From NCBI GenBank assembly GCA_016709665.1, contig JADJMI010000001.1:496001-560000 (forward strand): a stretch of 64,000 nucleotides of DNA. Direction: 5' to 3'. Both the position numbers and the translations under genes were made by a program. Positions 8,189-16,991 of the stretch are shown piece by piece (the stretch's first letter is position 1; every line of letters starts with the position of its first letter). This DNA is from Betaproteobacteria bacterium (GTDB lineage: Bacteria; Pseudomonadota; Gammaproteobacteria; Burkholderiales; Usitatibacteraceae). The notes under the pieces were generated by a model. It saw only the letters and a program-made list of their open reading frames with translations, made no database searches and had not been told where the DNA came from.

Positions 8189-9766
8189 ATGCCCGCCCCG
8201 GCCCCTTCCCCCGCCTGGACCGCCCTGGCCGCGCACCGCGATTCGCTCGCCGGCACGCGCATCGAGTCGCTTTTCGACGCCGACCCGGGCCGGGCCGCCG
8301 CCTTCACCTTCCCGTTCGCCGGCCTTTCGGTCGACTTCTCCAAGCAGCGCCTGGACGCCGCGACGCTGGAACGCCTGGTCGCCCTGGCCCGCGAGCGCGA
8401 GCTGGCGGCCGCCGTCGAGCGGCTGTTCACCGGGGCCGAGGTGAACCCGACGGAGGGCCGCCCGGCCCTGCACACGGCGGTTCGGGGCGAGGAGCACGTC
8501 GTCGTCGACGGCGCGGACATCCTCCCCGACATCCAGCGCTGCCGCGAACGCATGCGCACCTTCGCCACCGCCGTCCGCGAAGGCCACTGGAAGGGCGCGA
8601 CCGGCGAGCCCATCCGCGCGATCCTGGCCCTGGGCATCGGCGGCTCGTCGCTCGGGCCGCGACTGGTCCTGCAGGCCCTCGCCGACATCGCCGACGGCCC
8701 CGCGGTGCGGTTCGCCGAGAACCTGGATCCGGTGTCCCTCGACGAGGCCCTGGCCGGGCTCGATCCGGCCACGACCCTGGTCGTGGTCGCCTCCAAGACC
8801 TTCACGACGCAGGAGACGATGACCAACGCGGCCGCGGCCAAGCGCTGGATCGTCACGGCCCTGGGCGAGGGGGCCGTCGCCCGCCATTTCGTGGCCGCGA
8901 CCGCCAAGGCCGACGAAGCCGCGCGGTTCGGCCTGCCCGAGTGCAACGTCTTCCCTTTCGGCGAATGGATCGGGGGCCGCTATTCGCTCTGGTCGAGCGT
9001 GGGGCTGCCCATCGCCATCGCCATCGGCATGCCGGCATTCGAGCGGCTGCTCGCCGGCGCCCACGCCGCGGACCTGGAGTTCCGGTCGTCCCCGCCGGAG
9101 CGCAACGTGCCCGTGCTCGCGGCCCTCGTGGGGCTGTGGAACCGCAACTTCCTGGGCATGGGCGTCCTCGCCGTCCTGCCCTACGCGGACCGGCTCGCGA
9201 GCCTCTCAGCCTACCTCCAGCAACTCGAGATGGAATCGAACGGCAAGTCGGTGCGGCTCGACGGCTCGCCCGTGGGCGCCGTCACCTGCCCGGCGATCTT
9301 CGGCCAGCCCGGCACGCCCGGGCAGCACGCCTTCCACCAGTGGCTGCACCAGGGCACGGACCCGGCCGCCTGCGACTTCATCCTCGTCGCGCGCCCCATG
9401 GGCTCGCGCGCGGACGCCCACGAGGCCCTGCTCGCCCATGCCCTGGCCCAGAGCGAGGCGCTCATGACCGGCCGCAGCACCGGCGACCCGCACCGCGACT
9501 GCCCCGGCGACCGGCCGAGCACGACGATCGTCCTGCCGCGGCTCGACCCGGCCTCGCTCGGCGCCCTCCTCGCCCTCTACGAGCACAAGGCCTACGCCCA
9601 GGCGGTCCTGTGGGGCATCAACCCCTTCGACCAGTTCGGCGTGGAGCTCGGCAAGGCGATCGCCGGGCGGATCCTTCCGGCCGTGCGCGGCCAGCTCGAT
9701 GGCGGGCTGCATCCGGCCACGCGGCACCTGGTCGGCGTCCTTCACAAGCTCGCCCAGAGCGACTAG
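8189..9766 (+). CDS. pgi: glucose-6-phosphate isomerase
   Basis: Cytoplasmic glycolysis/gluconeogenesis enzyme that interconverts glucose 6-phosphate and fructose 6-phosphate. It has 525 residues, close to the usual ~550. Visible motifs are the phosphate loop LGIGGSSLGPRLV, SKTFTTQETMTN, the PGI signature around FGEWIGGRYSLWSSVGLPIA, the catalytic Glu in LEMESNGKSV, the ring-opening His in HQWLHQGTDP, and the catalytic Lys in NPFDQFGVELGKAI. The start ATG lies about 40 bases after a possible -10 box TATCAT (8142-8147). Confidence 0.95.
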   Translation: MPAPAPSPAWTALAAHRDSLAGTRIESLFDADPGRAAAFTFPFAGLSVDFSKQRLDAATLERLVALARERELAAAVERLFTGAEVNPTEGRPALHTAVRGEEHVVVDGADILPDIQRCRERMRTFATAVREGHWKGATGEPIRAILALGIGGSSLGPRLVLQALADIADGPAVRFAENLDPVSLDEALAGLDPATTLVVVASKTFTTQETMTNAAAAKRWIVTALGEGAVARHFVAATAKADEAARFGLPECNVFPFGEWIGGRYSLWSSVGLPIAIAIGMPAFERLLAGAHAADLEFRSSPPERNVPVLAALVGLWNRNFLGMGVLAVLPYADRLASLSAYLQQLEMESNGKSVRLDGSPVGAVTCPAIFGQPGTPGQHAFHQWLHQGTDPAACDFILVARPMGSRADAHEALLAHALAQSEALMTGRSTGDPHRDCPGDRPSTTIVLPRLDPASLGALLALYEHKAYAQAVLWGINPFDQFGVELGKAIAGRILPAVRGQLDGGLHPATRHLVGVLHKLAQSD

Positions 9767-9795
9767 CCTTCGGGTTCGCCCGCCCCCCCTCGCCC

Positions 9796-12054
9796 ATGGC
9801 CTCCGAGGATTTCCAGCGCATCGTCGAATCGCTCCGCATCGCCGTGGCCATCGCGGACAGCGGGGGCATCGTCGCGTTCGCGAACCCGGCGTTCGCCCAG
9901 CTCGCGGACATGCCCGGCAAGCCCGCCGCCGGCTCGTCGCTGCCCTCGCTCTTCCACCCCGGCGACGCGAAGCGCGTGCACCAGAACGTCGCGCGCATCG
10001 CGGAGGGCAAGACGGCCTCCGCGCTGCTCGACGTGCGCACGGCCTCGAGCGGATCGTGGGTGCAACTGGCGCTGCAGCCGGCCCTCGACGCGCGCGACAA
10101 GCCCGCCGGCATCATCGCGACGCTGCACGACATCGCCACGCAGCGGGAGACCGAGTCGGCGCTCAACCTGTCGGCGGCGCGCCTGCTCGCCCTCACCGAG
10201 GCTTCGCCCAACGCGGCGCTCATCGAGAACAGCGCCGGCGAAGTGGAGCTCGTGAACGAGGCCTTCTGCCGCCTGCTCGGCATCGACAGCGCCCCGCAAT
10301 CGCTGCTGGGCATGCCGGCCCTCGATCTCGTGGGACGCTCGGCGAACGTGGACCGCGACGCCCTCGCCGCCGCGAGCCGGCAGCCCACGCAGCCCACGAG
10401 CATCCCCATCGCGCGCGAGAAGGGGCCGCCGGCCATGCTCGAGCGCCAGCCGGTCCTGGTCGACGAGGAGCCCGCGGGCGCCCTCTGGTCGTCGCATGCC
10501 GCGGCGTCCGGGGCCGCGGAGCCGGACCGCGGCGCCTCGGAGCTCGCGCTCATCGAACGCATCGGCGCCGAGCTTTCCGTGGCCCTCGAGGGACTCTCGG
10601 CCATCTCGATCCGCGCCCAGCAGATGGAGTTCGACCCGGCGCTCGTCGAGCACTTCCAGCAGATCCGCACCTGCACCGAGACCGCGCTCGCGGCCATCGG
10701 CGACCTCGTGGACTTCTCCAAGGTCGAGGGCGGCATCGAGCTGCACCACTCGCCGTTCCACCTGCGCACCGCCATCGCGGATCTCGTCTCGCGCGTCGTG
10801 CACCGCGCGGAGGAGAGCGCCTCGCGCCTGCGCGTGAAGGTGGAGCAGGACGTGCCCGACGCCCTGGTGGGCGACGAGGAGCGCCTGCAGCTCGTGTTGA
10901 GGAACCTCCTCGACAACGCCTTCCAGCTCGCGCCCGGCGCCGAGATCACGCTGCAGATCGCGCCCGAGTACACGACCGACGCCGGCATCCAGCTGTCGTT
11001 CTCCGTCTGGCTCGCCTGGCCGCAGTCCGACCGGGCCGCCGGCGGCCGCCCGCCGCTCGCCGCCGACGCCGGCATGGGCGTGGCCGTCGCGCGCTTCATG
11101 GTGGGGGCGATGGGTGGCCGGCTCATCGTCGGCCAGCGGCCGGGCACCGAGGCGCTCTACGGCTTCACCATCGAGTTCCCGGTGCGCCCGGCGCCGGCGC
11201 CGCCGCGCCGCGCCACCTACGTCTCGCTGGTGGGCCTGCCCGCGCTCGTCGTGAGCGAGGACCCGGCGCAGCGCCACGAGCTCACGAACCTGCTGCGCGG
11301 CTGGCGCATGACGCCCATGGAGGCGGACAACGCCTCGATGGCCCTCAAGTTCCTCGAGCGGCTGCACGACGAGGGCAGCCCCGTGCCGCTCGTGCTCGTC
11401 TCGAACCGCCTGCCGGTGCAGGACGGGTTCCTCTTCGCCTTCCGCGTGCGCAGCCACCCGCGCCTCTCGCAGACCCTCGTGATGATGCTGGCCACGCACG
11501 GCAGGCCGGGCGACGCCATCTCGTGCCGCGAGAACGGCATCGCGGCGTACCTGCGCTACCCGGTCGCCGACCAGCAGCTGCACGACGCCATCGTCGCCGT
11601 GACGGGCGCCTCGCTCGACGCGGACGAGACGCCCACCCTCGTCACGCGCCATTCGCTGCGCGAGCAGAGGAAGGGCGCGACGATCCTGCTGGTGGACCCG
11701 CACCGCGACAGCCACATGCTCGCCGCGCACATCCTGAGGAAGCGCGACTGCAGCCTGTCGGTCGCGCAGGATCTCCCGGAGGCCCTGGCGGCCCTGGTGC
11801 AGGACGTCTACGACCTCGTGCTGGTGGACACCACGCTCAAGGGACTCGACGGGCCGGGTGCCGCGACGGCGCTGCGCAGCCACGTATCGAAGGACCCGGA
11901 GAACACGAAGTTCTACGCGACGAGCATGGACCACTCGCCGGCGTTCCGCGATCGCAAGCTGAAGGAGGGCTTCGACGGCACGCTCGCCAAGCCCTTCAAG
12001 CGCGACGACGTCCACGCGGCGCTCAAGGCGATCGGGCGGCTGGTCGAGGGCTGA
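9796..12054 (+). CDS. hybrid sensor kinase-like protein with degenerate kinase core and two receiver domains
   Basis: A 752-residue soluble protein. Order: PAS 1 (about 1-115), PAS 2 (about 125-230), a helical dimerisation-like region (about 240-310), a HATPase-like domain (about 320-460), receiver 1 (about 478-600) and receiver 2 (about 628-750). The layout resembles BarA-type hybrid kinases, but key residues are gone. Where HEIRTP should be the sequence reads VALEGLSAIS, with no phospho-His. The G1 Asp box is missing, although the N box (NLLDNAF) and a GMGVAVARFMVGAMGG G2-like segment remain. In receiver 1 the acceptor Asp is replaced (PLVLVSNRLP). Receiver 2 keeps Asp (YDLVLVDTTLKGLDG) and Lys (LAKPF). 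Probably a PAS-sensing scaffold or phospho-sink rather than an active kinase. Confidence 0.8.
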   Translation: MASEDFQRIVESLRIAVAIADSGGIVAFANPAFAQLADMPGKPAAGSSLPSLFHPGDAKRVHQNVARIAEGKTASALLDVRTASSGSWVQLALQPALDARDKPAGIIATLHDIATQRETESALNLSAARLLALTEASPNAALIENSAGEVELVNEAFCRLLGIDSAPQSLLGMPALDLVGRSANVDRDALAAASRQPTQPTSIPIAREKGPPAMLERQPVLVDEEPAGALWSSHAAASGAAEPDRGASELALIERIGAELSVALEGLSAISIRAQQMEFDPALVEHFQQIRTCTETALAAIGDLVDFSKVEGGIELHHSPFHLRTAIADLVSRVVHRAEESASRLRVKVEQDVPDALVGDEERLQLVLRNLLDNAFQLAPGAEITLQIAPEYTTDAGIQLSFSVWLAWPQSDRAAGGRPPLAADAGMGVAVARFMVGAMGGRLIVGQRPGTEALYGFTIEFPVRPAPAPPRRATYVSLVGLPALVVSEDPAQRHELTNLLRGWRMTPMEADNASMALKFLERLHDEGSPVPLVLVSNRLPVQDGFLFAFRVRSHPRLSQTLVMMLATHGRPGDAISCRENGIAAYLRYPVADQQLHDAIVAVTGASLDADETPTLVTRHSLREQRKGATILLVDPHRDSHMLAAHILRKRDCSLSVAQDLPEALAALVQDVYDLVLVDTTLKGLDGPGAATALRSHVSKDPENTKFYATSMDHSPAFRDRKLKEGFDGTLAKPFKRDDVHAALKAIGRLVEG

Positions 12055-12087
12055 TTTCGCACCGACCCGATCTGCCCGGGATTTCCG

Positions 12088-12302
12088 ATGCCATCGAGGG
12101 CAAGGGAACGCGGTCGAAATTCAGGGCGGCGCAATCACGGACTCTTGCGGGATGGGTGCCCCGGAATTTCGGGCCAGACAACACACGTCAGGCCCGAAAT
12201 TCCGACCCATCCAATGATTGCCTCCCCGTGAACCCGGGAGGCAATCCTGCGACGTCCGCGCCGCCATGAATTTCGACGACGTGCCTTGGCCCTCGATGCC
12301 GC
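12088..12302 (+). repeat. structured intergenic element, copy 1
   Basis: A 215-base element 33 bases after the hybrid kinase stop. It folds as a closed multi-branch structure. The outer helix P1 pairs 12092-12132 with 12258-12298. A small hairpin pairs CGCAA (12130-12134) with TTGCG (12145-12149). A long hairpin pairs 12150-12157 with 12205-12212 and 12162-12175 with 12191-12204; it has a 4-base GCCC bulge and the loop AGACAACACACGTCA. A last hairpin pairs 12216-12226 with 12236-12246 (11 bp, perfect). Copy 2 (12361-12590, opposite strand) shares the loop, bulge and junction sequences but has different, still complementary helices. No ORF here looks like a protein. Could be a 3'-UTR RNA, a terminator-like element or a MITE/REP-type mobile repeat. 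Confidence 0.75.
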
Positions 12303-12360
12303 CGTGCCCATGGTTGCGACGTCGCGGATGCCGATGCCCGAAGGAGCGGCGCTGCACGCG

Positions 12361-12590
12361 CTTGCGATGGCCGGCCGTCGGTGGCCAAGGTGCGTGAGTT
12401 CCATGGCGGCGCGGCCGTCGCCGGATCGGCCCCGGGGTTTGTGCGGGGTCGAACATTGGATGGGTCGGATTTCGAGGCCTGACGTGTGTTGTCTGGCCTC
12501 GAAATCCGGGGCACCCATCCCGCAAGAGGCCGAGCTTGCGCCGCCCTGAACGTCACGCACCTTGACCCACCGACGGCCATTGCCATTGCC
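12361..12590 (-). repeat. structured intergenic element, copy 2 (inverted)
   Basis: Read on the minus strand this is a second copy of the 12088-12302 element, beginning just after the stop of the HAD gene (12596). The long hairpin spans 12458-12520 and keeps the GCCC bulge and the same 15-base loop. Its 14-bp inner stem differs from copy 1 at four positions, each with a matching change on the other side. The outer helix pairs roughly 12362-12412 with 12539-12590 using mostly different sequence from copy 1. The short first hairpin extends to CGCAAG/CTTGCG. The last hairpin (near 12426-12455) is weaker. The 58 bases between the copies hold nothing I recognise. Confidence 0.75.
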
Positions 12591-12595
12591 GGACG

Positions 12596-13402
12596 CTACA
12601 GGGCCTGCTCCCTTGCGGAGAGGATGGCGTCCGCCAACTCGGCGAACCCCCGCGAGCCCTCGGATGGCGTCACGTAGCGCGGCAGGCTCGTCATGAGGTC
12701 GGCCATCTTCGCCACGTTCGCCACGCCCACGGCGTTCGGGAAGCACGCGAACATCGGCTGGTCGTTGGGCGAGTCGCCGGCGAACACGAGCCGGTCCTTC
12801 TCCGCATCCAGGTCGATGCCGAATTCCTCGGCGAGCAGGAGGCGGCTCGTCGAGAGCTTGTCGTAGCCGCCGAACCAGCCGTTCACGTGGATGGAGCTCA
12901 CCTTGGCGGTGAGTCCCTCCGATTCCATGACGGCCACGATGCGCGCCACGGCCTCACGCGGCAGCGCGGGCACGTCCTCGCAGAAGTCGATGGCGAGGTC
13001 CGCCTCGCGATAAGGCTGGTCCGACGCGATGGCCGACCCCGGCACTTCGGCGAGCACGCGATGCGCGATCGCGTCGAGGCGTTCCGCGCGCCGCGCGCGC
13101 TCCGCCTCGCCCATCACGTAGCGCTTCACGAGGCGCCCGGCCTTCGGGTCGTGGCGGAACCAGAACGCGCCGTTCTCGCCCACGACGGCGTCGACGGGCC
13201 ACAGGCGCGCGATGTGGTCGCACCAGCCGGCGGGCCGGCCCGTCACCGGGATCACGAGGAGACCGGCTTCGCGAAGGCGCTCGAGGGCCGAGTACGCCAC
13301 GGCCTGCAGGCGCCCGTGCGTCGTGAGCGTGTCGTCGATGTCGGCGAGCACCGCCCGGACGGCGCGGCGCGCCTCGGGCGGGAACTCGGCCAGCGGCTTC
13401 AC
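12596..13402 (-). CDS. HAD-superfamily sugar-phosphatase-like hydrolase
   Basis: A 268-residue cytoplasmic HAD phosphatase of the Cof/MPGP type. HAD motif I is DIDDTLTTHG (nucleophile Asp and the second Asp), motif II VTGRPAGW, motif III the Lys in YDKLSTS, and motif IV GDSPNDQPMF. The C2-type cap with IHVNGWFGGYDK resembles mannosyl-3-phosphoglycerate and sucrose-6-phosphate phosphatases, but the substrate is not certain. The GTG start (13402) lies 10 bases after the glpD stop, so the two are likely cotranscribed. The gene is followed directly by structured repeat copy 2. Confidence 0.75.
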   Translation of the reverse strand: MKPLAEFPPEARRAVRAVLADIDDTLTTHGRLQAVAYSALERLREAGLLVIPVTGRPAGWCDHIARLWPVDAVVGENGAFWFRHDPKAGRLVKRYVMGEAERARRAERLDAIAHRVLAEVPGSAIASDQPYREADLAIDFCEDVPALPREAVARIVAVMESEGLTAKVSSIHVNGWFGGYDKLSTSRLLLAEEFGIDLDAEKDRLVFAGDSPNDQPMFACFPNAVGVANVAKMADLMTSLPRYVTPSEGSRGFAELADAILSAREQAL

Positions 13403-13412
13403 GGGGGCGCGC

Positions 13413-14900
13413 CTACTTGCGCGTGGCGAGGTAGGCCTCGAGGGCCGCCTTCTGCGCGGCATCCAGGTGCAGGCCGCACTTGGTGCGCCGCCACAGGATG
13501 TCCTCCGCGGTCTCGGCCCATTCCTCGGCGACGAAGTAGTCGACCTCGCGCGCGGTGAGCCCGTGGCCGAAGTTCTGCCCGAGGTCCTCCGGCTTCTTCG
13601 CGTCGCCCAGGATATCGAGCGCGCGGGTGCCGTGCCGGCGCACGAGAGCCTCGAGCGTCTCGCGCGGGAAGCCCTTGTACTTCTCGTGCACCTCGTCGCG
13701 GAAGCCGTTGAAGTGGGGCATGCCGCCACCGGGAAGCGCCTCGCCGTCCGTCCAGGGCTTGCCCATCGCGGGAAAGTACGGGGAGAGCTTCGCGAGGGCC
13801 GATTCCGCAAGGCAGCGGTACGTGGTGAGCTTGCCGCCGTAGATCGAGAGGACCGGCGCCTTGCCCGCCTCGTCGTCCAGTTCCATCACGTAGTCGCGGG
13901 TGATCGAGGAAGGATCGGACTTGCCGTCGTCGTAGAGCGGGCGGATGCCGGCGTAGCTCCACACGACGTCCTTCTCGGCGATGGGCGTCGCGAGATAGCG
14001 GTTGGCGCAGTCGATCAGGTAGCGCGTCTCCTTCGGCGTGATGCCGGCCGCGTCCTCGATGCGTTCCACCGGAACGTCGGTGGTGCCGACGAGGCTGTAC
14101 TTCCCCTCGAACGGAATCACGAACGTGACCCGCTTGTCGTCGTTCTGCAGGATGTAGGAGTGGCCCAGGGAGTGGATCTTGGGCACCACGATGTGGCTTC
14201 CCTTCACGAGGCGCACCTGGGCACCCGTGGGCTTGGCGGGCAGGCCCTCGAGCACCCGGCCGACCCAGGGGCCGGCGACGTTCACGATGGCGGCGGCCCC
14301 GACGGTGCGACGCTCGCCCGTCCGGGTGTCGTCGACCTGCGCTTCCCACCGACCGCCTTCGCGCCGGGCGGAGACGAAGCGCGTGCGCGTGAGAACCGTG
14401 GCCCCCTTCTCGCGGGCGGCCACCGCGTTGGCGAGCGTGAGGCGCGCGTCGTCCACGCGGCAGTCCGCGTACACGAACCCGTCGCGCAGGTCGGACTTGA
14501 GGCCCGCGCTGTACTCGATGTGCGGGAACTTGACCGCCATCGAGCCCGGCAGCGAGACGCGCTTGCCCAGGTGGTCGTAGAGCCACAGGCCGATCCGCAC
14601 CATCCACACGGGGCGCATGCTGGGCTCGTGCGGCAGGACGAACAGCATGGGACGCACCAGGTGAGGCGCGATGGCGAGGAGCACCTCGCGCTCCGCGAGG
14701 GCCTCGCGCACGAGGCGGAACTCGTAGTATTCGAGGTACCGGAGCCCCCCGTGGATCAGCTTGGAGCTCCACCCGCTGGTGGCCGCGGCGATGTCCGACT
14801 GCTCGACGAGAAGGACCTTGAGGCCGCGGCCGGCCGCGTCGCGCGCGATCCCGGTTCCGTTGATGCCGCCGCCGATGACGAGGAGGTCGTAGGTGTCCAT
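13413..14900 (-). CDS. glpD: aerobic glycerol-3-phosphate dehydrogenase
   Basis: FAD enzyme on the inner membrane that oxidises sn-glycerol 3-phosphate to dihydroxyacetone phosphate and feeds electrons to quinone. It has 495 residues. The N terminus YDLLVIGGGINGTGIARDAA is the FAD-binding Rossmann motif; the glpD signatures SSKLIHGGLRYLEYYEFRLV, VNVAGPWVG and the C-terminal IYGGKLTTYR are present. The start at 14900 follows a purine-rich GAAGAGCGAACC; a slightly upstream ATG exists but sits on the ribosome-binding region. No glpF or glpK lies nearby. DHAP links it to the tpiA product at the other end of this minus-strand block. Confidence 0.93.
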   Translation of the reverse strand: MDTYDLLVIGGGINGTGIARDAAGRGLKVLLVEQSDIAAATSGWSSKLIHGGLRYLEYYEFRLVREALAEREVLLAIAPHLVRPMLFVLPHEPSMRPVWMVRIGLWLYDHLGKRVSLPGSMAVKFPHIEYSAGLKSDLRDGFVYADCRVDDARLTLANAVAAREKGATVLTRTRFVSARREGGRWEAQVDDTRTGERRTVGAAAIVNVAGPWVGRVLEGLPAKPTGAQVRLVKGSHIVVPKIHSLGHSYILQNDDKRVTFVIPFEGKYSLVGTTDVPVERIEDAAGITPKETRYLIDCANRYLATPIAEKDVVWSYAGIRPLYDDGKSDPSSITRDYVMELDDEAGKAPVLSIYGGKLTTYRCLAESALAKLSPYFPAMGKPWTDGEALPGGGMPHFNGFRDEVHEKYKGFPRETLEALVRRHGTRALDILGDAKKPEDLGQNFGHGLTAREVDYFVAEEWAETAEDILWRRTKCGLHLDAAQKAALEAYLATRK

Positions 14901-14931
14901 GGTTCGCTCTTCTTCTTTTTGAAGCCCCATT

Positions 14932-15525
14932 TTACGGCGTACGGGCCCCCGCCGGCGTCGCGCGCCCGAACCGCGCCCACCAGAGCAGGGCGAAAGTGGT
15001 CTTGGTATCCGTCACGAGCCCTTCGCCGATCCAGGCGATGACGTCGTCCACGCGGGCGGGAAAGACCTCCAGGTGCTCGCCGGGATCGAGGCGGGCGCCC
15101 ACGTGCTTGAGCCCCCGGGCGCCGTAGAGCTCGATGACCTCGTCGGAGTAGCCGATGCTGGGGTGCAGGGTCGCGACGTGCCACCACTCGGCGGCCTCGT
15201 AGCCGCATTCCTCCACGAGCTCGCGCTTCGCGGTTTCGAGGGGCGGCTCGCCGCGCTCCATCTTGCCGGCGGGCAGCTCGAGAAAGTGGCTGCGGCGCGG
15301 GTAGCGGTACTGGCGCTCGAGCAGGACGGTGTCCTCGTCGAGGAAGGCCAGCATCATCACCGCGCCCGGGTGCTCCACGTATTCGCGCCAGGCCACGGCG
15401 CCGTCCGGCAGGCGCACTTCGTCCCGGCGCAGGCGCAGGAAACCGCCGTCGTAGGCCAGCCGGGAGGAGACGGTGGGTTCGGTGAAGTCGCCGGTCGGCT
15501 CCGGCGGGCGCTTCGGGTCGGGCAC
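14932..15525 (-). CDS. ADP-ribose pyrophosphatase-like Nudix hydrolase
   Basis: A 197-residue Nudix protein of the NudF/ADP-ribose pyrophosphatase type, which cleaves ADP-ribose to AMP and ribose 5-phosphate. The Nudix box GKMERGEPPLETAKRELVEE plus CG is canonical, and a proline-bearing segment downstream (HPSIGYSDEVIELYGA) fits the family. The N-terminal PTVSSRLAYDGGFLRLRRDE and the YVEHPGAVMML strands match ADPRase dimer regions. I chose GTG at 15525, nine bases after the nuoN stop; a TTG at 15537 overlapping that stop is the alternative. It is the last gene of the nuo block before glpD. Confidence 0.85.
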   Translation of the reverse strand: MPDPKRPPEPTGDFTEPTVSSRLAYDGGFLRLRRDEVRLPDGAVAWREYVEHPGAVMMLAFLDEDTVLLERQYRYPRRSHFLELPAGKMERGEPPLETAKRELVEECGYEAAEWWHVATLHPSIGYSDEVIELYGARGLKHVGARLDPGEHLEVFPARVDDVIAWIGEGLVTDTKTTFALLWWARFGRATPAGARTP

Positions 15526-15533
15526 GCGGGCGG

Positions 15534-16991
15534 TCAAAGCGAGGCGGTGATGGCCCGCGCGCACAGGTCCATGAGCGGCGCGGGCACGATGCCGAGCAGG
15601 AGCACGGCGAGCGCGTTGGCCGAGAGCACGAAGCGCATGTCGGCACGGCCGGCGATGACCGGCTCGCCCCCGACGGGCTCGTCCATGTACATGAGCTTCA
15701 CCACGCGCAGGTAGTAGAAGGCGCCGATCACGCTCATCAGCACGGCGAAGACGACGAGCCACGTCCAGCCGGCCTCCAGGGCCGCCTGCAGCACCGCGAG
15801 CTTCGCGAGGAAGCCGACGGCCGGCGGGATGCCCGCCAGCGAGAACATCACGACCATCATCACGAAGGCGAACCACTTCGAACGCCTGTTGAGGCCGCGG
15901 AAGTCCTCGAGGTTCTCCGCCTCGAAACCGGCGCGGGAGAGCAGCAGGATCATCCCGAAGGACGCGAGCGTCATCAGGGCGTAGGTGATGACGTAGAACA
16001 TGGCCGACGAATAGCCGTTGTCGGATCCCGAGAGGATGCCCAGGAGCAGGAACCCCATGTGCGAGATCGTGGAGTACGCCAGCATGCGCTTCAGGTTGGT
16101 CTGCGCGATGGCGAGCAGGTTGCCCACCGCGAGGGAAGCCGCCGCGAGGATGGCGAGCATCACGCTCCAGTCCGCCGCGAGCCCCCCCAGCCCGTGCGCC
16201 AGCAGCCGCATGACGAAGGCGAAGGCGGCGATCTTCGGGGCGGCGCCGATGAGCAGCGTGGCCGGCGTGTAGGCGCCCTGGTAGACGTCCGGGACCCACA
16301 TGTGGAAAGGGACCGCGCCCAGCTTGAACGCGAGCCCCGCCACCACGAACACGAGGCCGAAGGCCGCGAGCGTCGGGTTGGCCTGCGAGTGCGAGAGCGC
16401 GAAGGCGACCCGGTTGAGCTCCAGCGAGCCCGTGGCGCCGTAGAGCATCGACAGGCCGTAGAGCAGCATGCCGGAGGCGAGCGCGCCCAGCACGAAGTAC
16501 TTCATGGCGGCCTCGGTCGACACGACGCTGTCCCTTTGCAGGGCGACCAGCGCGTAGAGGGAGAGCGCGAGGAGCTCCAGGCCCAGGTAGAGCGTGAGGA
16601 AGTGGTTGGCCGAGACCATCACCAGCATCCCGAGGGAGGCGAAGAGCGAGAGGCTCACGAACTCGCCGGCGAGGAGGCCCCGGGCCTCGAGGTATTCCCG
16701 GCTGTAGAGGAGCGTGACGGCGACGCTCGCGAGGAGCGCCACCTTGAGCACCTGGGACATCATGTCCGAGACGAACATGCCCTGGAAGGTGACGGCGGTG
16801 GGCCGGCCGACGGTGAGCGCCGCGAGCACGGCCACCCCCAGGAGCGCCACGATGCCGAGCCAGTAGGTGACGTGCCGGTCGCGCGCCGAGAGGAAGAGGT
16901 CGACGAGCAGCAGCGTGCACGCGAGCGCGAGCAGGACGATCTCCGGGATGGCCGGGGCGAGCGTCGCGAGGGAGAAGGTGGCGGTGTTCAT
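15534..16991 (-). CDS. nuoN: NADH-quinone oxidoreductase subunit N
   Basis: Antiporter-like membrane subunit of complex I. It has 485 residues and about 14 hydrophobic helices. Conserved proton-channel features include the Glu/Leu-rich TLYLGLELLALSLYALVAL, AFKLGAVPFHMWVPDVYQGA (channel Lys, and the PDVYQG typical of NuoN), and NLKRMLAYSTISHMGFLLLG. Its ATG shares an ATGA overlap with the nuoM stop, so the two are translationally coupled. Confidence 0.95.
   Translation of the reverse strand: MNTATFSLATLAPAIPEIVLLALACTLLLVDLFLSARDRHVTYWLGIVALLGVAVLAALTVGRPTAVTFQGMFVSDMMSQVLKVALLASVAVTLLYSREYLEARGLLAGEFVSLSLFASLGMLVMVSANHFLTLYLGLELLALSLYALVALQRDSVVSTEAAMKYFVLGALASGMLLYGLSMLYGATGSLELNRVAFALSHSQANPTLAAFGLVFVVAGLAFKLGAVPFHMWVPDVYQGAYTPATLLIGAAPKIAAFAFVMRLLAHGLGGLAADWSVMLAILAAASLAVGNLLAIAQTNLKRMLAYSTISHMGFLLLGILSGSDNGYSSAMFYVITYALMTLASFGMILLLSRAGFEAENLEDFRGLNRRSKWFAFVMMVVMFSLAGIPPAVGFLAKLAVLQAALEAGWTWLVVFAVLMSVIGAFYYLRVVKLMYMDEPVGGEPVIAGRADMRFVLSANALAVLLLGIVPAPLMDLCARAITASL

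Noticed and set aside
12121..12586. Small proteins encoded in the 12055-12595 gap
   Set aside because: Both strands give open frames with similar peptides (for example LAGWVPR), but this similarity follows from the shared repeat; the pattern of changes preserves base pairing, not codons.
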